This document shows, piece after piece, positions 18,713 through 29,233 of a DNA stretch of 64,000 nucleotides. How positions within the stretch are numbered: position 1 is the first letter of the stretch; the number at the start of each line of letters is the position of its first letter. The stretch covers positions 16,353 to 80,352 of the forward strand of contig NZ_BAJY01000012.1 in NCBI RefSeq assembly GCF_000613945.1, given 5' to 3'. Below the pieces are notes generated by a model, which made no database searches, was not told the DNA's origin, and saw only the letters and a list, made by a program, of their open reading frames with translations. Made by a program: the position numbers and the translations under genes. This DNA is from Prevotella falsenii DSM 22864 = JCM 15124 (GTDB lineage: Bacteria > Bacteroidota > Bacteroidia > Bacteroidales > Bacteroidaceae).

Positions 18713-21084
18713 TTAGTAAATAATAATTCGTTGTGCTGCGCTTCCGTTCACTTGGATAAGGTAAATACCCTTCTCCCATGAGGAAGCATTGATATTGATT
18801 TCATTGCCTTGAGCCACCTGTGAGTGTACCAACTGCCCCGAGAGAGTATAGGCACGTACATTCATCTGCTTAGCCTTTGCAAGAAAAGCATTGAACGAAC
18901 GGCTACCCGTCATTGTGAGAACAGGTGTTTGCTTTTGCTCTGTTTTCACACCTTGAATGCCATCAGTACCCTTCTCAAGCAAGACTTGTTTCAGCCCGGC
19001 ATAAGCGTCAAACTTACCCGCACCCCATTGTACCGGGTCGCCGGTGTTCTTTACATAATCGTCTTTCACTGCTGTCTGCTTGATAATACGCACTACATCT
19101 TTATAAGTCAATGTGGGATCAGCTTCCAACCAAAGAGCAATAGCACCGGCTACAACAGGTGTTGCCATTGAAGTTCCGAGCGATTGGTGCCAATAGTAAG
19201 CCTTACCGCCCTGCTCCAACTTAGCTTGCAACGCTGCAGAAGTATAACCCATATTCGGATTAGTTACACAATATGTATTGACAGAAGATATAACCGATGC
19301 GCCGGGAGCACAGATGTCCGGCAAGTTTCTACCATCAGCAAGCGTACCGAATGAAGAGAAACGTGATACTTCCCCTACAGGGAAGTCGTCGTTTTCGCCT
19401 TTTTTGTTGTAGCCATAGACATAACCGTCCAATGAAGGCCAGTGGTTACGAACATTGTAGCTGCCAACGCTAATAACGTTATTTGCACATGCCATATCGC
19501 TGATAGAGCCATTGCGTGAACCTTTCGTCCAGCCTTCCTGAGCATAATCGTCGAAGTAAACGAACTGAGCATCGCCATAAACATCGACACGCTGTTCTGC
19601 TTTCTTACTCTTAATAAGCAAGCCTAACTTATAATTACTATCCTTGTTGGTCGTTTGATTATCGCTTGTGAAGAACTCGGCAAGTACATAATAGCGTCCT
19701 GTTTCCGGGTCTTTAATAGACGCAGCACTAACGTATCCGTCGAAAGCCTTCGCAAAAGTCTGGTTTACAACAGCACCGTTAATGGCGTAATCGCCACCGG
19801 AAGAGTAAATAATTGGTTGCCCGTTGGTGTTTCCTGTTACAGGGATACGCACAGCGGCTTTATTATTACGTGCACTATTGGTAACAACTATCTGTAGCTC
19901 AAACTCGTCAGCATCGTTGCTATAAGCGCAAAGCTGACCGTTGCGAAGATTATAATAGGTTTTCTGTGCTGTCTTATATTCACCTTCAATCATTGGACGA
20001 ATAAAGGTCTGAACAGTAGAATCTGCCTTATCAAACTTAGCTGTTAAGGCTACAGGATTATCAGCCTCGTTACCGGCAGCCACGCAAATGATGGCTTCTT
20101 CGCCGCAAAGAGAGAGGAAACGATTCATGACACTGGTTGGGTCATGTGCACCAAGGTTACTACCTAACGAAAGGTTTATGACACAAGGCTTGCGTTCGGG
20201 ACCGGACAATTTAGAATAGTTAATGATGTCGTCGATGCCGAAAGCAATGTACTGGTCGCGCAAATCGCCACATGAAGCCACTATCTCTGATTCGGTAGCA
20301 CCTCCATAATAAAGGTTAGGCACTGTAACATTGTAAGACACATTCTGGTCATCGGTCTTTGCCGCAAGAATATTTCCTTTGTAGCCGCCTGCCATAATAC
20401 CGATGTGTGCGTACCGTGGAAGTTTGTATAAGAGTCTGTAGTGAAGTCCTCGATGGCATACGTATTGTCCTGTTGCTTCATGGTGTCGAGTACCGCACGA
20501 GGATAATAGTTCTGATAGAGATAGCCCGAGCTGGTTGTGGTCGTAGATGTAATCTTACTGATATAACCGAAACGGGTTGTTCCATCGGGCTTCAGGAAGT
20601 TGATATGGTTAGGGTCGATACCACCATCAACAAGACCTGTTACAACTCCTTTGCCGGTATAAGCCTGCGGAAGGTCTATTCCCTGGTGAATTTTATCAAT
20701 GCCTATCTCCTTACGAACGATGTCCATTTTCTGATAAACAGGGCGCGATAACTCCATACGGTGTACACACTCCAGTTCCGCAATGCGTTCCACGTCGGCT
20801 GTGGGCAGCATGACAATGGCAATGTTACCACGCACTCTGAGCACATTGACGCCTTGCGCCGAAAGTTCGTCAAGGGCATTCTTCCCCTTAAATTCTACCA
20901 TTGCCATGACATTCTGCTGAACTTCTTTCGGACGTTCAAAAGAACGGGTACGGCTATTGTATGTCGGAATCGATGTATTCCGTATCTGCAATAACATCAT
21001 CTGACTTTGCAGGTCGAGCTTGGACTGACCGAAGGCTGTCCAAGCCATGCCCAAGCATAAAATAATAAGTGCTAATTTTCTCAT
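18713..21084 (-). CDS. Secreted subtilisin-like protease (S8) with T9SS tail, frame break at 20400
   Basis: Serine protease of the S8 family. Signal peptide 1-19 (cleavage near AFG-Q), then a propeptide of about 100 residues. The catalytic triad is Asp153 (GLVDGGID), His223 (NFHGTHTS) and a Ser near residue 639 (GTSMATPVVAGAIAL), all present. The frame breaks right after HGTHTS. The coding strand reads TCGGTATT and restoring a third G gives HGTHTSGIMAGGYKGN, a 790-residue protein. An insert of about 200 residues precedes the serine motif. The end (YTLSGQLVHSQVAQGNEI to IYLIQVNGSAAQRIIIY) is a T9SS sorting domain. Its ATG overlaps the stop of the upstream gene, so translation may be coupled. 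Confidence 0.87.
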
Positions 21085-22681
21085 TGTTTCTTGATTATGA
21101 TTTTTTTACCATTAATAATATACAAACCGTTTGGCAGGTTTTCACCTTCTACGCGAGTACCGTCAAGACGATAAACGACCGTCTTTTTATTAGTAAGTTG
21201 CTGCTGAACTTCATCAATACCTGTAGGGCCGCTTAGCAGAATTTCCAAACGGTCGCCATCTTTCAATGTTACTTCAAAGCTCGTTCCTCCGGGATAAGTC
21301 GGTGTAAGAGCTTCACCATTCAGTTTCGCAACCATCTTACTGAGGTCATTGCCATAAGCACCGAACATAAACTTATTGTCGTCGGCAGAGAACATCAACG
21401 TATTTTCTCCACTCTGCATTGGAACTGTTGAATGGTCGGAACGATAGAAGTTGAAACCATAGTTAGCAAGACTGATGTCGTCGATGAATACAATTGCCTT
21501 CTGGTCGCGTACAATGGCAGAGGTTGTAATCTCTATCTTCATTCCTTCGGTCAGCTTAACTTCGTAAGAACCATCGTAGCCGGCAGTCATTGCATTGCCA
21601 TCTACCTTAAACGTTTCTATCTTGCAGCCGCTGTTCGGCTTTATCTGAATCATGTTATTTGCTTCGTTCAGCTCAATGGTATTGTCGCCATCTTTAATCG
21701 CTATCACCTTATTATTATAGCTGTTGCCGTGATAAACGGTGATGTTTTCGGCTTTATCGACATTCAGCGTTGCCTTTATTGTTGCGTATTTATGTGCCTT
21801 GATGTCGAAAGTAGTTGCAGCTTTCACAAGATATTCAAAGGTTCCATAAACATTTGTTACAACATCATTGACCTTGAATGCGTCCAAAGCGTAGTTCGTG
21901 TTGTCGAAAGTAAGTGCCAATTTCGTTCCTGCTTTCACGGTAAAGCCGGCATCGGTGTAATTGTTTACTTCTTTTCCATCAGCTGTTACCTTAGATAGAA
22001 TGCCTTTCACTTCATCGCTTGAGAAGTTGAACTTCACCGGACAGTCTACATCAGGATAGTTTGCCGTAACAACAACGACGCTGCCTTCTTTAGGTGTAAC
22101 AAAGAACAGCCCGCCGGAACCTTGCACTTCTGCACCGTCGAGCGTTACCTTATAAATAGGCGCATCGCCATAGTTGGCATTGCCAACAGCCAAGGTTTTC
22201 TCCACATCGGGAATCCATTTCACGGTATTATCGCCATTCTGAAGGTCTACAACCGTGTGCGACTCGTAGCGTTCCATCTTCACTTTCGCTGCATTATCTA
22301 CCTTAACGGTACACGATGCAGTACGTGCGTCTGCCAGCACGCCTGACTTTACGGTGAAAGTAAGGTTCTTGTCGTCGTCAGACAGATAGATGCTGCAAGA
22401 GGTAAGATTAGAGATTGACTGTTCAACAGCCTCGCCTTCTTTATTCGTCTTATAGATTCTTCTCAGATAAAAACCTTCCTTGGCTTCTATCTGAACAGAA
22501 CCATACTGCGGGACTGTCAGTTCGTTTACACCATTGACGATGTTCTCAACGGCTACATAATTAACTTTCACCGTAACTCTGCCGGCATCATCTACATCTA
22601 ATTTAATAGGCGTATCAGCGTGGCGTTCATTGACATTAGAGCCATGACCGCCAAGAAAAGAAAATAGTAGACTTTCTTCAT
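21081..22681 (-). CDS. Secreted beta-rich protein with T9SS-like tail (frame break in signal peptide region)
   Basis: Not recognised by domain. The true start is the ATG at 22679-22681, reading MKKVYYFLFLAVMALMSMNA, a clear signal peptide in a frame that soon runs out. Restoring one C at 22622-22623 gives MNAHA-DTPIKLDVDD with a clean cleavage site (AHA), and a 533-residue protein. Without this repair only a leaderless form (from an ATG at 22685 or GTG at 22748) can be read. The mature part holds several repeats of the pattern 'V.L.DG.N.(I/V).....' with 'F.V.......G.YE', probably Ig-like sandwiches. The tail YRLDGTRVEGENLP...GLYIINGKKIIIKK is a short T9SS-like end. It is first gene of the operon with the subtilase and LRR genes. 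Confidence 0.75.
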
Positions 22682-22823
22682 ACATTTTAAAGTTTTTATT
22701 ATTATCTAAGTTTAATTTTTGCTTTACAAGAGTTTGGTACGCTCCCACTTAATTATTCACATAATGAAACCTACCTTACATATTGAATACTCCGCTAAGT
22801 ATTGTTTTATCTGTTCAGGATTG

Positions 22824-22831
22824 CAAAGATA
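22824..22831 (-). promoter_or_regulatory. Promoter -7 element for the T9SS cargo operon
   Basis: TATCTTTG on the minus strand, about 140 bases upstream of the start at 22681. No gene was found between here and the inverted-repeat element at 23157. Confidence 0.5.
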
Positions 22832-23156
22832 GACATAAAACATATACAAACAAAACTTTTTCATTAATTTTATCAGCTTTTCAAAAACTTTCATTTCAAA
22901 CATAAAAAAGGAAGAACAACTTTCTTACAATTTATTACCTATCATAATATAGGGAAAGTAGCATTAAGCAATAACAAATTGATAAGAAAGGAATTAAAAG
23001 GACTTGCTTTTTGCTTATATATATCCCAAGACGCTGTTAATAGCAATCTGACTTGCAACGATACAGGCAAGCATATCTATCTATTCGACACTGTTGCTGC
23101 ACTTATAAAACTTTTAACCCCAACCAGTCATTAGGACGCATTTGCTTAGATGTGTT

Positions 23157-23354
23157 AAGTAGGTGCTCATAATTAATTGACATTGTATTTACGGCTATTT
23201 TCCGGTCAGTCTGCCGTCTTGAAGAAGGAGTGTAGCGGGCTACACGACTGATGAAAGGCGACAGAATGACGGAAAAGAGACGTGAAGACGATGACAAAGT
23301 GAAAGCATAAAAGATAAAAGCAATATAGATACGTTTAATTTTGAACACCTACTT
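23157..23354. mobile_element. 198-bp inverted-repeat (MITE-like) element
   Basis: The ends are AAGTAGGTGCTCATAATTAA and the inverse of AAGTAGGTGTTCAAAATTAA, 17 of 20 identical. The inner arms remain an imperfect inverted repeat to the centre, a small hairpin GTGTAGC..GCTACAC at about 23230-23246. No transposase is encoded. The open frame across it (23103-23348, minus) is a by-product of the arms. No clear target duplication flanks it. Confidence 0.65.
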
Positions 23355-23461
23355 ATTACCGTCATGCTCCCTTACCGGTTTCGTCCGCTTGCCGGCATCT
23401 GTGCAGCCATTATAGCCCGCTACGCCTTCGATGAACACCCCTCCCAAACAACTATCAAAGT

Positions 23462-23545
23462 CGTAACGGAGTTACGGCATTCATCGTAACTCCGTTACGG
23501 CAATCGTCGCAACGGAGTTACTGCAATCGTCGTAACTCCGTTACG
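23462..23545. repeat. Four tandem 15-bp palindromes at exact 23-bp spacing
   Basis: Cores at 23462, 23485, 23508 and 23531 fit CGTAACnnnGTTACG, with one base change at each end of the third. The centre alternates GGA, TCC, GGA, TCC, so successive units are inverted. The 8-base spacers are similar (GCATTCAT, GCAATCGT, GCAATCGT). Confidence 0.8.
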
Positions 23546-23649
23546 ACAAATGCCGCTGCGTAGTATCGATAAACACAGCTGTTCTGATACTGCCAATACG
23601 ATTTGGATATAAATATACGTGTTGGATATAAACCTACGCTTTTGGAAAC

Positions 23650-23686
23650 CAAAAAGCGTGTTTGCCCAACGGACAAACACGCTTTC
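23650..23686 (-). terminator. Hairpin terminator after the 1234-aa gene
   Basis: Perfect 12-bp stem AAAGCGTGTTTG / CAAACACGCTTT with a 9-base loop, followed by five T's on the minus strand, about 40 bases past the stop at 23727. It closely resembles the terminator of the LRR gene at 14933-14969. Confidence 0.85.
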
Positions 23687-23726
23687 TTGGTGTATTCTGC
23701 CTGATGGTATCAGACAAAGATATATG

Positions 23727-26700
23727 TTACTTATTGCGAAGTTTGTAGGTCTTTACTTCAGTGTCGGTAGTAACCTTCAAGATAATAATGCCTTGTTGCA
23801 GGTCGGCAATGTTGATGTTTGGCTCGTAGCCGCCTTGCTTCAACAGTTGTCCTGCTGCAGAATAGATGCGGTAGTTCTTGTATGTGCCACCCATCTGAAT
23901 GTTTCTGTCGGTAACGGTTGGAGCAGCCGGGCCGTCGGCATCATCTACGTTGCCGATGCCGGTATAAATATCGGCAAGTGCTTTCACGATAACAGTTTCA
24001 GCACCGGGCACCTGAACAAGGAACGCAGCAGCATACTTCTTATTGTCTTCGCTGTAGAAGATGAACGAAGCATCGCCACCTTCCGGGTTCAGTTCGGGGG
24101 TAAGCAACTGGAAGTTCTTCTTCATCTTTGAAGGCGACAGCACAATGCTGACCTTATCGGTTGGATTGTTCTTGGTTGTAACCTTGAACACAACAGGGTC
24201 TGTTTTCTGCTTCATCTTGTATGGAACATAGAGGAACTGCTTATCGACGGTGATTTCGGGCAAGTCGGTACGACCGAACGAAACATTGTCGATCATCCAG
24301 TTCAAAGCAGAGTAGTTGCCTCCTTCCTTGCTGTAGAAAGAGAATGCAAGGTGGAAATTGTCGTCTATGCTGATATCTTTCACCTCTGAAAGGTCTATGC
24401 GATAGTTCAACCAAGTTTCGTTTTCAATCTCAACGCCGGTCGGCTTATACTTATCAATGTCGAGCACTTGTTCCTTAAGAACGCCGTTCTTCTCGGTAAT
24501 GATGTATGCTTGGAAGAATTCTTCGTGCTGTTCGTCCTTGCTTAAACCGTTGAAACGAAGACTGAAAGTGAGGAACTTGCTTGCAGCCTGCTTGTAAGAA
24601 AGCGTTGGCGAAACAAGCCAAGACTCGTATGGATTGTGGTCTACAACGCCTGTCTTCCAGAATGTAATGTATGCTCCTTCGCTCTGTATCTTACCATCTA
24701 AAAGGTTGTTCTCCCTTTGCTTCCAAGTCCAGAATGGACGGTCGCCACGCATAATCAGGTTTTGCCAGCCCGGTATGCTTAGGATTTGTCTGTGGCGCAT
24801 ACCGTTGAAACGCTCGTTGAGCAGAGACGATGGCGCAGCATCGGCATTTGCCATCATAGCCTTGGTAATATCGTTGAAAGCTGTGCGCTGTGCGCTTTCG
24901 TTATGATAGAAAAGCACAGTGTTTACATTTACATCTGCGTCGGTTGTGTTCACGAAGCGAACGAGTGTAGGACGATGATTATCGAGCGTAAACTCGCCAT
25001 CGGCATTTGCCTTGCCCTCGTTTTTCATGGGCAGCCAGTGTCCACCGCCGTCGATAGAATATTCTGCACGGAAAGAAGTGGCAGCAGTGGCAGGGGTCAT
25101 CTTCACTTTGTTTAAACCGTTTATCAGAACATCGTCAAAATAGAGCATGCCGCCCTTGTTCAGCGTAATATCGCTTGCACCGTTCCATTTGCCTTCTACC
25201 TTCCAATAGCCGAGGTCGTACTTGCCGAAGTTCTTCCATTCGGGTTCTTTTGCAAAACGTTCTTCAATGGTGTTGGCTGTAAACTTCTCAACCTTTGCAC
25301 CTACTGTAGCCTCTTCGCAGATACCCTTCAAGTTGTAGCGCATGGTGTCGCCCAAGATGGTTGAAACCACAAGTGTTGCTTCGTATGTGCCTACGGTAAG
25401 CGGACGGAAGTCGATGCGGAGCTTGGGCTCGCCATAGAGCGTGCCTTTGCTCTTGTTGTACATGAAAATGTTGGTGTTGCTCTTGAAGCAGTTTACTTCT
25501 GATGAATGCTCGATAGCAATCTTTACATCGGTGATTATATCTTTTACATCAAACTCTAAGTTCTGCGTAACCGACTTGCCGGGTTCGGCCTTCATTTCGG
25601 TAATAGGAGTCTTTCCGGACAACTTAACAGACGGTTTCTTGCCTTTCTCCATAAAGTAAGCTATCAGTACCAAGTTACTGTTATGTGTTTCGTCAGCACC
25701 TGTAAGGCTCAACTTAAACGTGTCAGCATCTTTGAAAGCACCTTTCTTTGTAGGAGTTACAATGAGTTGTGCACTTACAGACCCGTTCTTTCCTATTTCT
25801 TCAATATCGAGCTTCATCATATCACTTGCCAAAGTATATTTGTCGCCACCACTGAAGTTTGGTTTCTGTGCTTGGTTCAAGTGCATTGTTTGTATGGCAA
25901 TGTCGTATGTCTCGGTCTCTCCTACTTCACCGTAGATTGTACGTACCTGCGGGAGAATGGCAATAAGTGGCGTAGCCTTAGCTTCAGAAGCAGGCATACG
26001 GTTGGCACTGAAGTCGTCTAAACTTACTTCGCTGTTTTCTTGTACTTCAACAGCAAACTCCAACTTCGTTGCATTTTCAGGACAGATGGTGCGGAAAGTC
26101 AATGTTCCCCACGACTTCATCTTGCCAAAGAATACTTTAGGATTGTTGATAAAAGCATCTTCGCCAGACTTCACCACTTCGTCTTTGTCGTTAAGCCAAC
26201 GAAGTGCAAGGCGCAAAGGCCCTTCTTTCTTGGCACTTGAAATTGTGGTATAGTGAATTTGACATTCTATTTCATCGCCAAGAGTAACATCCTTTTTCTG
26301 CAAATCAATAACTTGTTTCAGGAAACCTTTATCGCTTCCTGTCTTAATGCCTACACCAAAGCCGGTGTCTGAATGGTAGCTGTCGCGCTTTTCACGCTTG
26401 AAGATTTGCTCGCCTTTAACCTCCCAGTTCTTAGGCATATTCGCATCGAAGTCCCAGAAGAAACGATTTTCCAACAGTTCCTTTTCAGGTTTATCGGGCG
26501 TTTCTTCATTTGTACCTTTACCCTTCAACGTTACAGTTGCAACCTTGTTACCAATGGTTATTGTTATCGTTGCAGTCTTGTCGCCGGCAGTTTTAGGCTG
26601 GAACTTCACAAACAACTTTCCACCTGTTGCAGGGAGAGCTTCGCCTGATTCGGTTCTAACAATAAAGTCATCTCTGTCCTGTCCATCTAATACGGGTATA

Positions 26701-27431
26701 ATCTTTTCGCCCTTAAAGTTCGCAACAGTAATGGTGGTGAACTTCTCCTCTGATGCTTGGTTTACAACAACCGAACCGAAATCGAGTTCAGCAGGTTCAG
26801 TCGTGATACTGATAGGTTCTGATTTTTCTCCTGTCTCAATATTCTTAAGTTTAAAGAGCGCATAACTATCTTTATTGCCTTCCATATAAAAAGCAACAAA
26901 GCCAACTCCCTTATCCTTTACTGTCTCAGGGATTTCTGCAGAATAGTGTTCATACACCGAATTAGACGATGTAGGAACAACATCGCCAATCTTCTCGATT
27001 AATTCACCTTTCTTATTAATAAGAATAACTGAAAGTTTAGCATCGCTTTTAACAGTTCCTGTTTTCCATTCAAAATTCAATTGCTTGCCGGCAATGTCCT
27101 TTAAGCTCAATGCCGGAGAAACCAAATAAGCTTTAAAGTTTTCTGTTAGCTTTTTTATAGATAAAGGCAATATACTAAGGCTAAATTCTTGATTGGAATA
27201 AGGCGCATTCCAATAAACACCGGTTTCAACATTGGCTATACTAAACCAAGTATTTCCAATAGCCTCCTTATATTTCTCTGTTTGTGATAAAGTTTGTAGC
27301 GGTTGAGCATCGTCCAGCTTACTGAAATCAAGTACCTGCACTTGTGCATGCACGTTACTTGTTACACCAAACAATGCAATTAACAACCAAATCCACACGG
27401 CTTTCCGTGCAATAGTTTTAAATTGCGTCAT
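23727..27431 (-). CDS. Large secreted T9SS cargo with choice-of-anchor and Hydin-like domains
   Basis: 1234 residues, with a signal peptide (about 1-29, cleavage after VHA). A first jelly-roll-like domain (about 35-195) is followed by an ASPM-SPD-2-Hydin or DUF1573-like beta domain (about 205-310, FGSVVVNQASEEKFTTITV). Then come further sandwich domains and a second jelly-roll near 880-1080 (LLNERFNGMRHRQILSIPGW, SYKQAASKFLTFSLRFNGL), resembling 'choice-of-anchor J' or cleaved-adhesin domains. The end (YRIYSAAGQLLKQGGYEPNI to VKTYKLRNK) is a T9SS sorting domain. Probably a surface adhesin or binding protein. No TAnnTTTG site is visible between it and the SusD terminator upstream. Confidence 0.8.
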   Translation of the reverse strand: MTQFKTIARKAVWIWLLIALFGVTSNVHAQVQVLDFSKLDDAQPLQTLSQTEKYKEAIGNTWFSIANVETGVYWNAPYSNQEFSLSILPLSIKKLTENFKAYLVSPALSLKDIAGKQLNFEWKTGTVKSDAKLSVILINKKGELIEKIGDVVPTSSNSVYEHYSAEIPETVKDKGVGFVAFYMEGNKDSYALFKLKNIETGEKSEPISITTEPAELDFGSVVVNQASEEKFTTITVANFKGEKIIPVLDGQDRDDFIVRTESGEALPATGGKLFVKFQPKTAGDKTATITITIGNKVATVTLKGKGTNEETPDKPEKELLENRFFWDFDANMPKNWEVKGEQIFKREKRDSYHSDTGFGVGIKTGSDKGFLKQVIDLQKKDVTLGDEIECQIHYTTISSAKKEGPLRLALRWLNDKDEVVKSGEDAFINNPKVFFGKMKSWGTLTFRTICPENATKLEFAVEVQENSEVSLDDFSANRMPASEAKATPLIAILPQVRTIYGEVGETETYDIAIQTMHLNQAQKPNFSGGDKYTLASDMMKLDIEEIGKNGSVSAQLIVTPTKKGAFKDADTFKLSLTGADETHNSNLVLIAYFMEKGKKPSVKLSGKTPITEMKAEPGKSVTQNLEFDVKDIITDVKIAIEHSSEVNCFKSNTNIFMYNKSKGTLYGEPKLRIDFRPLTVGTYEATLVVSTILGDTMRYNLKGICEEATVGAKVEKFTANTIEERFAKEPEWKNFGKYDLGYWKVEGKWNGASDITLNKGGMLYFDDVLINGLNKVKMTPATAATSFRAEYSIDGGGHWLPMKNEGKANADGEFTLDNHRPTLVRFVNTTDADVNVNTVLFYHNESAQRTAFNDITKAMMANADAAPSSLLNERFNGMRHRQILSIPGWQNLIMRGDRPFWTWKQRENNLLDGKIQSEGAYITFWKTGVVDHNPYESWLVSPTLSYKQAASKFLTFSLRFNGLSKDEQHEEFFQAYIITEKNGVLKEQVLDIDKYKPTGVEIENETWLNYRIDLSEVKDISIDDNFHLAFSFYSKEGGNYSALNWMIDNVSFGRTDLPEITVDKQFLYVPYKMKQKTDPVVFKVTTKNNPTDKVSIVLSPSKMKKNFQLLTPELNPEGGDASFIFYSEDNKKYAAAFLVQVPGAETVIVKALADIYTGIGNVDDADGPAAPTVTDRNIQMGGTYKNYRIYSAAGQLLKQGGYEPNINIADLQQGIIILKVTTDTEVKTYKLRNK

Positions 27432-27496
27432 AATGAATTTTGTTTTTAACTTTAATAAATACGTAAAAATCTTTCTATATTTTACTATTCTCTATA

Positions 27497-27537
27497 TGAA
27501 AACGAGGATGTGTCATTTTACACACCCTCGTTTTTAA
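27497..27537 (-). terminator. Hairpin terminator after the SusD-like gene
   Basis: AAAACGAGG pairs with CCTCGTTTT, continued by TGTGT/ACACA across one mismatch. T-runs lie on both sides. It is about 65 bases past the SusD stop and separates the SusCD pair from the 1234-aa gene. Confidence 0.8.
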
Positions 27538-27601
27538 TATAAAGGTTACTTTTAATTTTTGTTTATAGAAATTACAATAAACTTAATTATAGCAACTCTT
27601 A

Positions 27602-29218
27602 CTATTTCCAAGGTTTATAAGCCCTAGAAGGATCAGGATTGTTCTTACCTTTAACAGCAGGATTATCGTTTTCTTCCAAGTTAACAATACAGAAGTTCAT
27701 CCATGCAGGACGACCATTTGTATTAAATCTCCATTCTTCAAAGAAGTTTGTATCTGGATAACCACGTGTTACAGACAAGTTTGCACGCTTGACATCGAAG
27801 AATGATAGACCTTCACCCCAAAGCTCAATACGCTTTTGGAAGAGGATTTCGTCAATAGCATCTGTGCCGGTATAAGTATAGCTCTTATCACGATATGCTT
27901 TCATGAATTTCTCAAGAAGGGCGATACCAGTACCTGCAGCTATACGTTCAGCAGCTTCAGCTTCAATGAAATACATTTCTTCAACACGCATCAAAGGATA
28001 AGCAGATGCACAAGCAATTTGTGATTCTGCATAATTACCTTCATTAGGACGGAACTTTAATGAACCGTATGTAGGAAGTTTTTTCTTAAAATCAATCTTA
28101 TGCTTAGAACCATCTATATACTTATTCTTTGCCTCTAATGGTGAGCCATCAGGAGCCTTCCACATCGTTTTACGCCAGTCTGTGTCACTAATTCTATCAT
28201 AGAATGCTTTACCTATCATATTCATAGGACCATTCCCAGCATAACCGAATGATGTTTCGTTAGAAGCAAAAGAGGTAAAGTTTATAATACCTGTCTTCAC
28301 AGCAACATCTTCTGATGTGTACTGAGCACCCCACATCCATTTAGAAATATCATTGAAGCCTTTCTTTACGTCAGTAGCTTGTTCCTCAGACATAGGAGCT
28401 TTTCCATAAGTATCAATGGCCTTACGAGCATAGTCCTTAGCTTGTGCATAGTCTTCATTCCACATATAAAGACGAGCCTTCAAACCATAAACAACAGCCA
28501 GATTAGGAAGCGTGTTGTTATTATTTGATGCTAAATTCACAATATACTTTTCAGCATTGTTCAAGTCTGATTCGATAAACTTAAACATTTCTTCATGTGT
28601 AGCACGAGGGTTGTTACGTGAAGCTTTTTCACTCAAAGTATCAGTAACAATAGGAACTGTAAGATTCTTAACATTGTATCCTTGCTCGTTTGTACATGCA
28701 GGATTTATATCAGTTGGCAAGAACTCATACATACGTGCCATATCAAGATAGTTTGCAGCACGATAAGCATATCCCAAACCGAGGTAACCTAACTGTTCTT
28801 TTGTAGCCTTTTCCGGATTAACAGCAGCAATTACCAAATTCGCAGAGAAAACATAGCTATAATAATGTGTATACACAAACTGACCTATCAGATAAGAAGG
28901 ACCAAGAGCAACAGTTGCCGCCCAAGGACTAAACTGATTATAGTCGTGGTCTACTACTACATAGTCATCAGCCATAACATCACGAATACGCATAAGAGCC
29001 GGAGTTCCATACGTCCAATGATAGCGAGTATTCCAAACAGATTTACCATATGCCGGCAACCCATTTACAAGAGAAGCTGTTGCAGTTGCGGAACGTCCAA
29101 GCATATCTTGAGTAACAGCACCATTACGTGGTTCTGCCTCATCAATACAACTGGTCATTGCAAATAGGGTAAGACCAGTTAAAAGGACACCATATATTGA
29201 TTTATTGATTTTTTTCAT
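27602..29218 (-). CDS. SusD/RagB-family nutrient-binding lipoprotein
   Basis: Surface lipoprotein that caps its SusC partner and binds the incoming nutrient. 538 residues with a lipobox ending at Cys24 (FAMTSC). TPR-like helices (LGLGYAYRAANYLDMARMYE) are followed by the SusD core, with ATHEEMFKFIESDLNNAEKY, AVVYGLKARLYMWNEDYAQA and late YPLMRVEEMYFIEAEA. The end motifs ILFQKRIELWGEGLSFFDVK and NPDPSRAYKPW are typical. It starts 15 bases past the SusC stop. No glycoside hydrolase lies nearby, so a peptide or other non-glycan substrate is as likely as a glycan. Confidence 0.95.
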   Translation of the reverse strand: MKKINKSIYGVLLTGLTLFAMTSCIDEAEPRNGAVTQDMLGRSATATASLVNGLPAYGKSVWNTRYHWTYGTPALMRIRDVMADDYVVVDHDYNQFSPWAATVALGPSYLIGQFVYTHYYSYVFSANLVIAAVNPEKATKEQLGYLGLGYAYRAANYLDMARMYEFLPTDINPACTNEQGYNVKNLTVPIVTDTLSEKASRNNPRATHEEMFKFIESDLNNAEKYIVNLASNNNNTLPNLAVVYGLKARLYMWNEDYAQAKDYARKAIDTYGKAPMSEEQATDVKKGFNDISKWMWGAQYTSEDVAVKTGIINFTSFASNETSFGYAGNGPMNMIGKAFYDRISDTDWRKTMWKAPDGSPLEAKNKYIDGSKHKIDFKKKLPTYGSLKFRPNEGNYAESQIACASAYPLMRVEEMYFIEAEAAERIAAGTGIALLEKFMKAYRDKSYTYTGTDAIDEILFQKRIELWGEGLSFFDVKRANLSVTRGYPDTNFFEEWRFNTNGRPAWMNFCIVNLEENDNPAVKGKNNPDPSRAYKPWK

Positions 29219-29233
29219 ATTCTTTCGTATATT

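Noticed and set aside
23103..23348. Open frame of 81 codons, minus strand
   Set aside because: It spans the 198-bp inverted-repeat element and its product is explained by the arms.
23462..23545. CRISPR array
   Set aside because: Repeats are 15 bp, spacers 8 bp and alike, orientation alternates and no cas genes are present.
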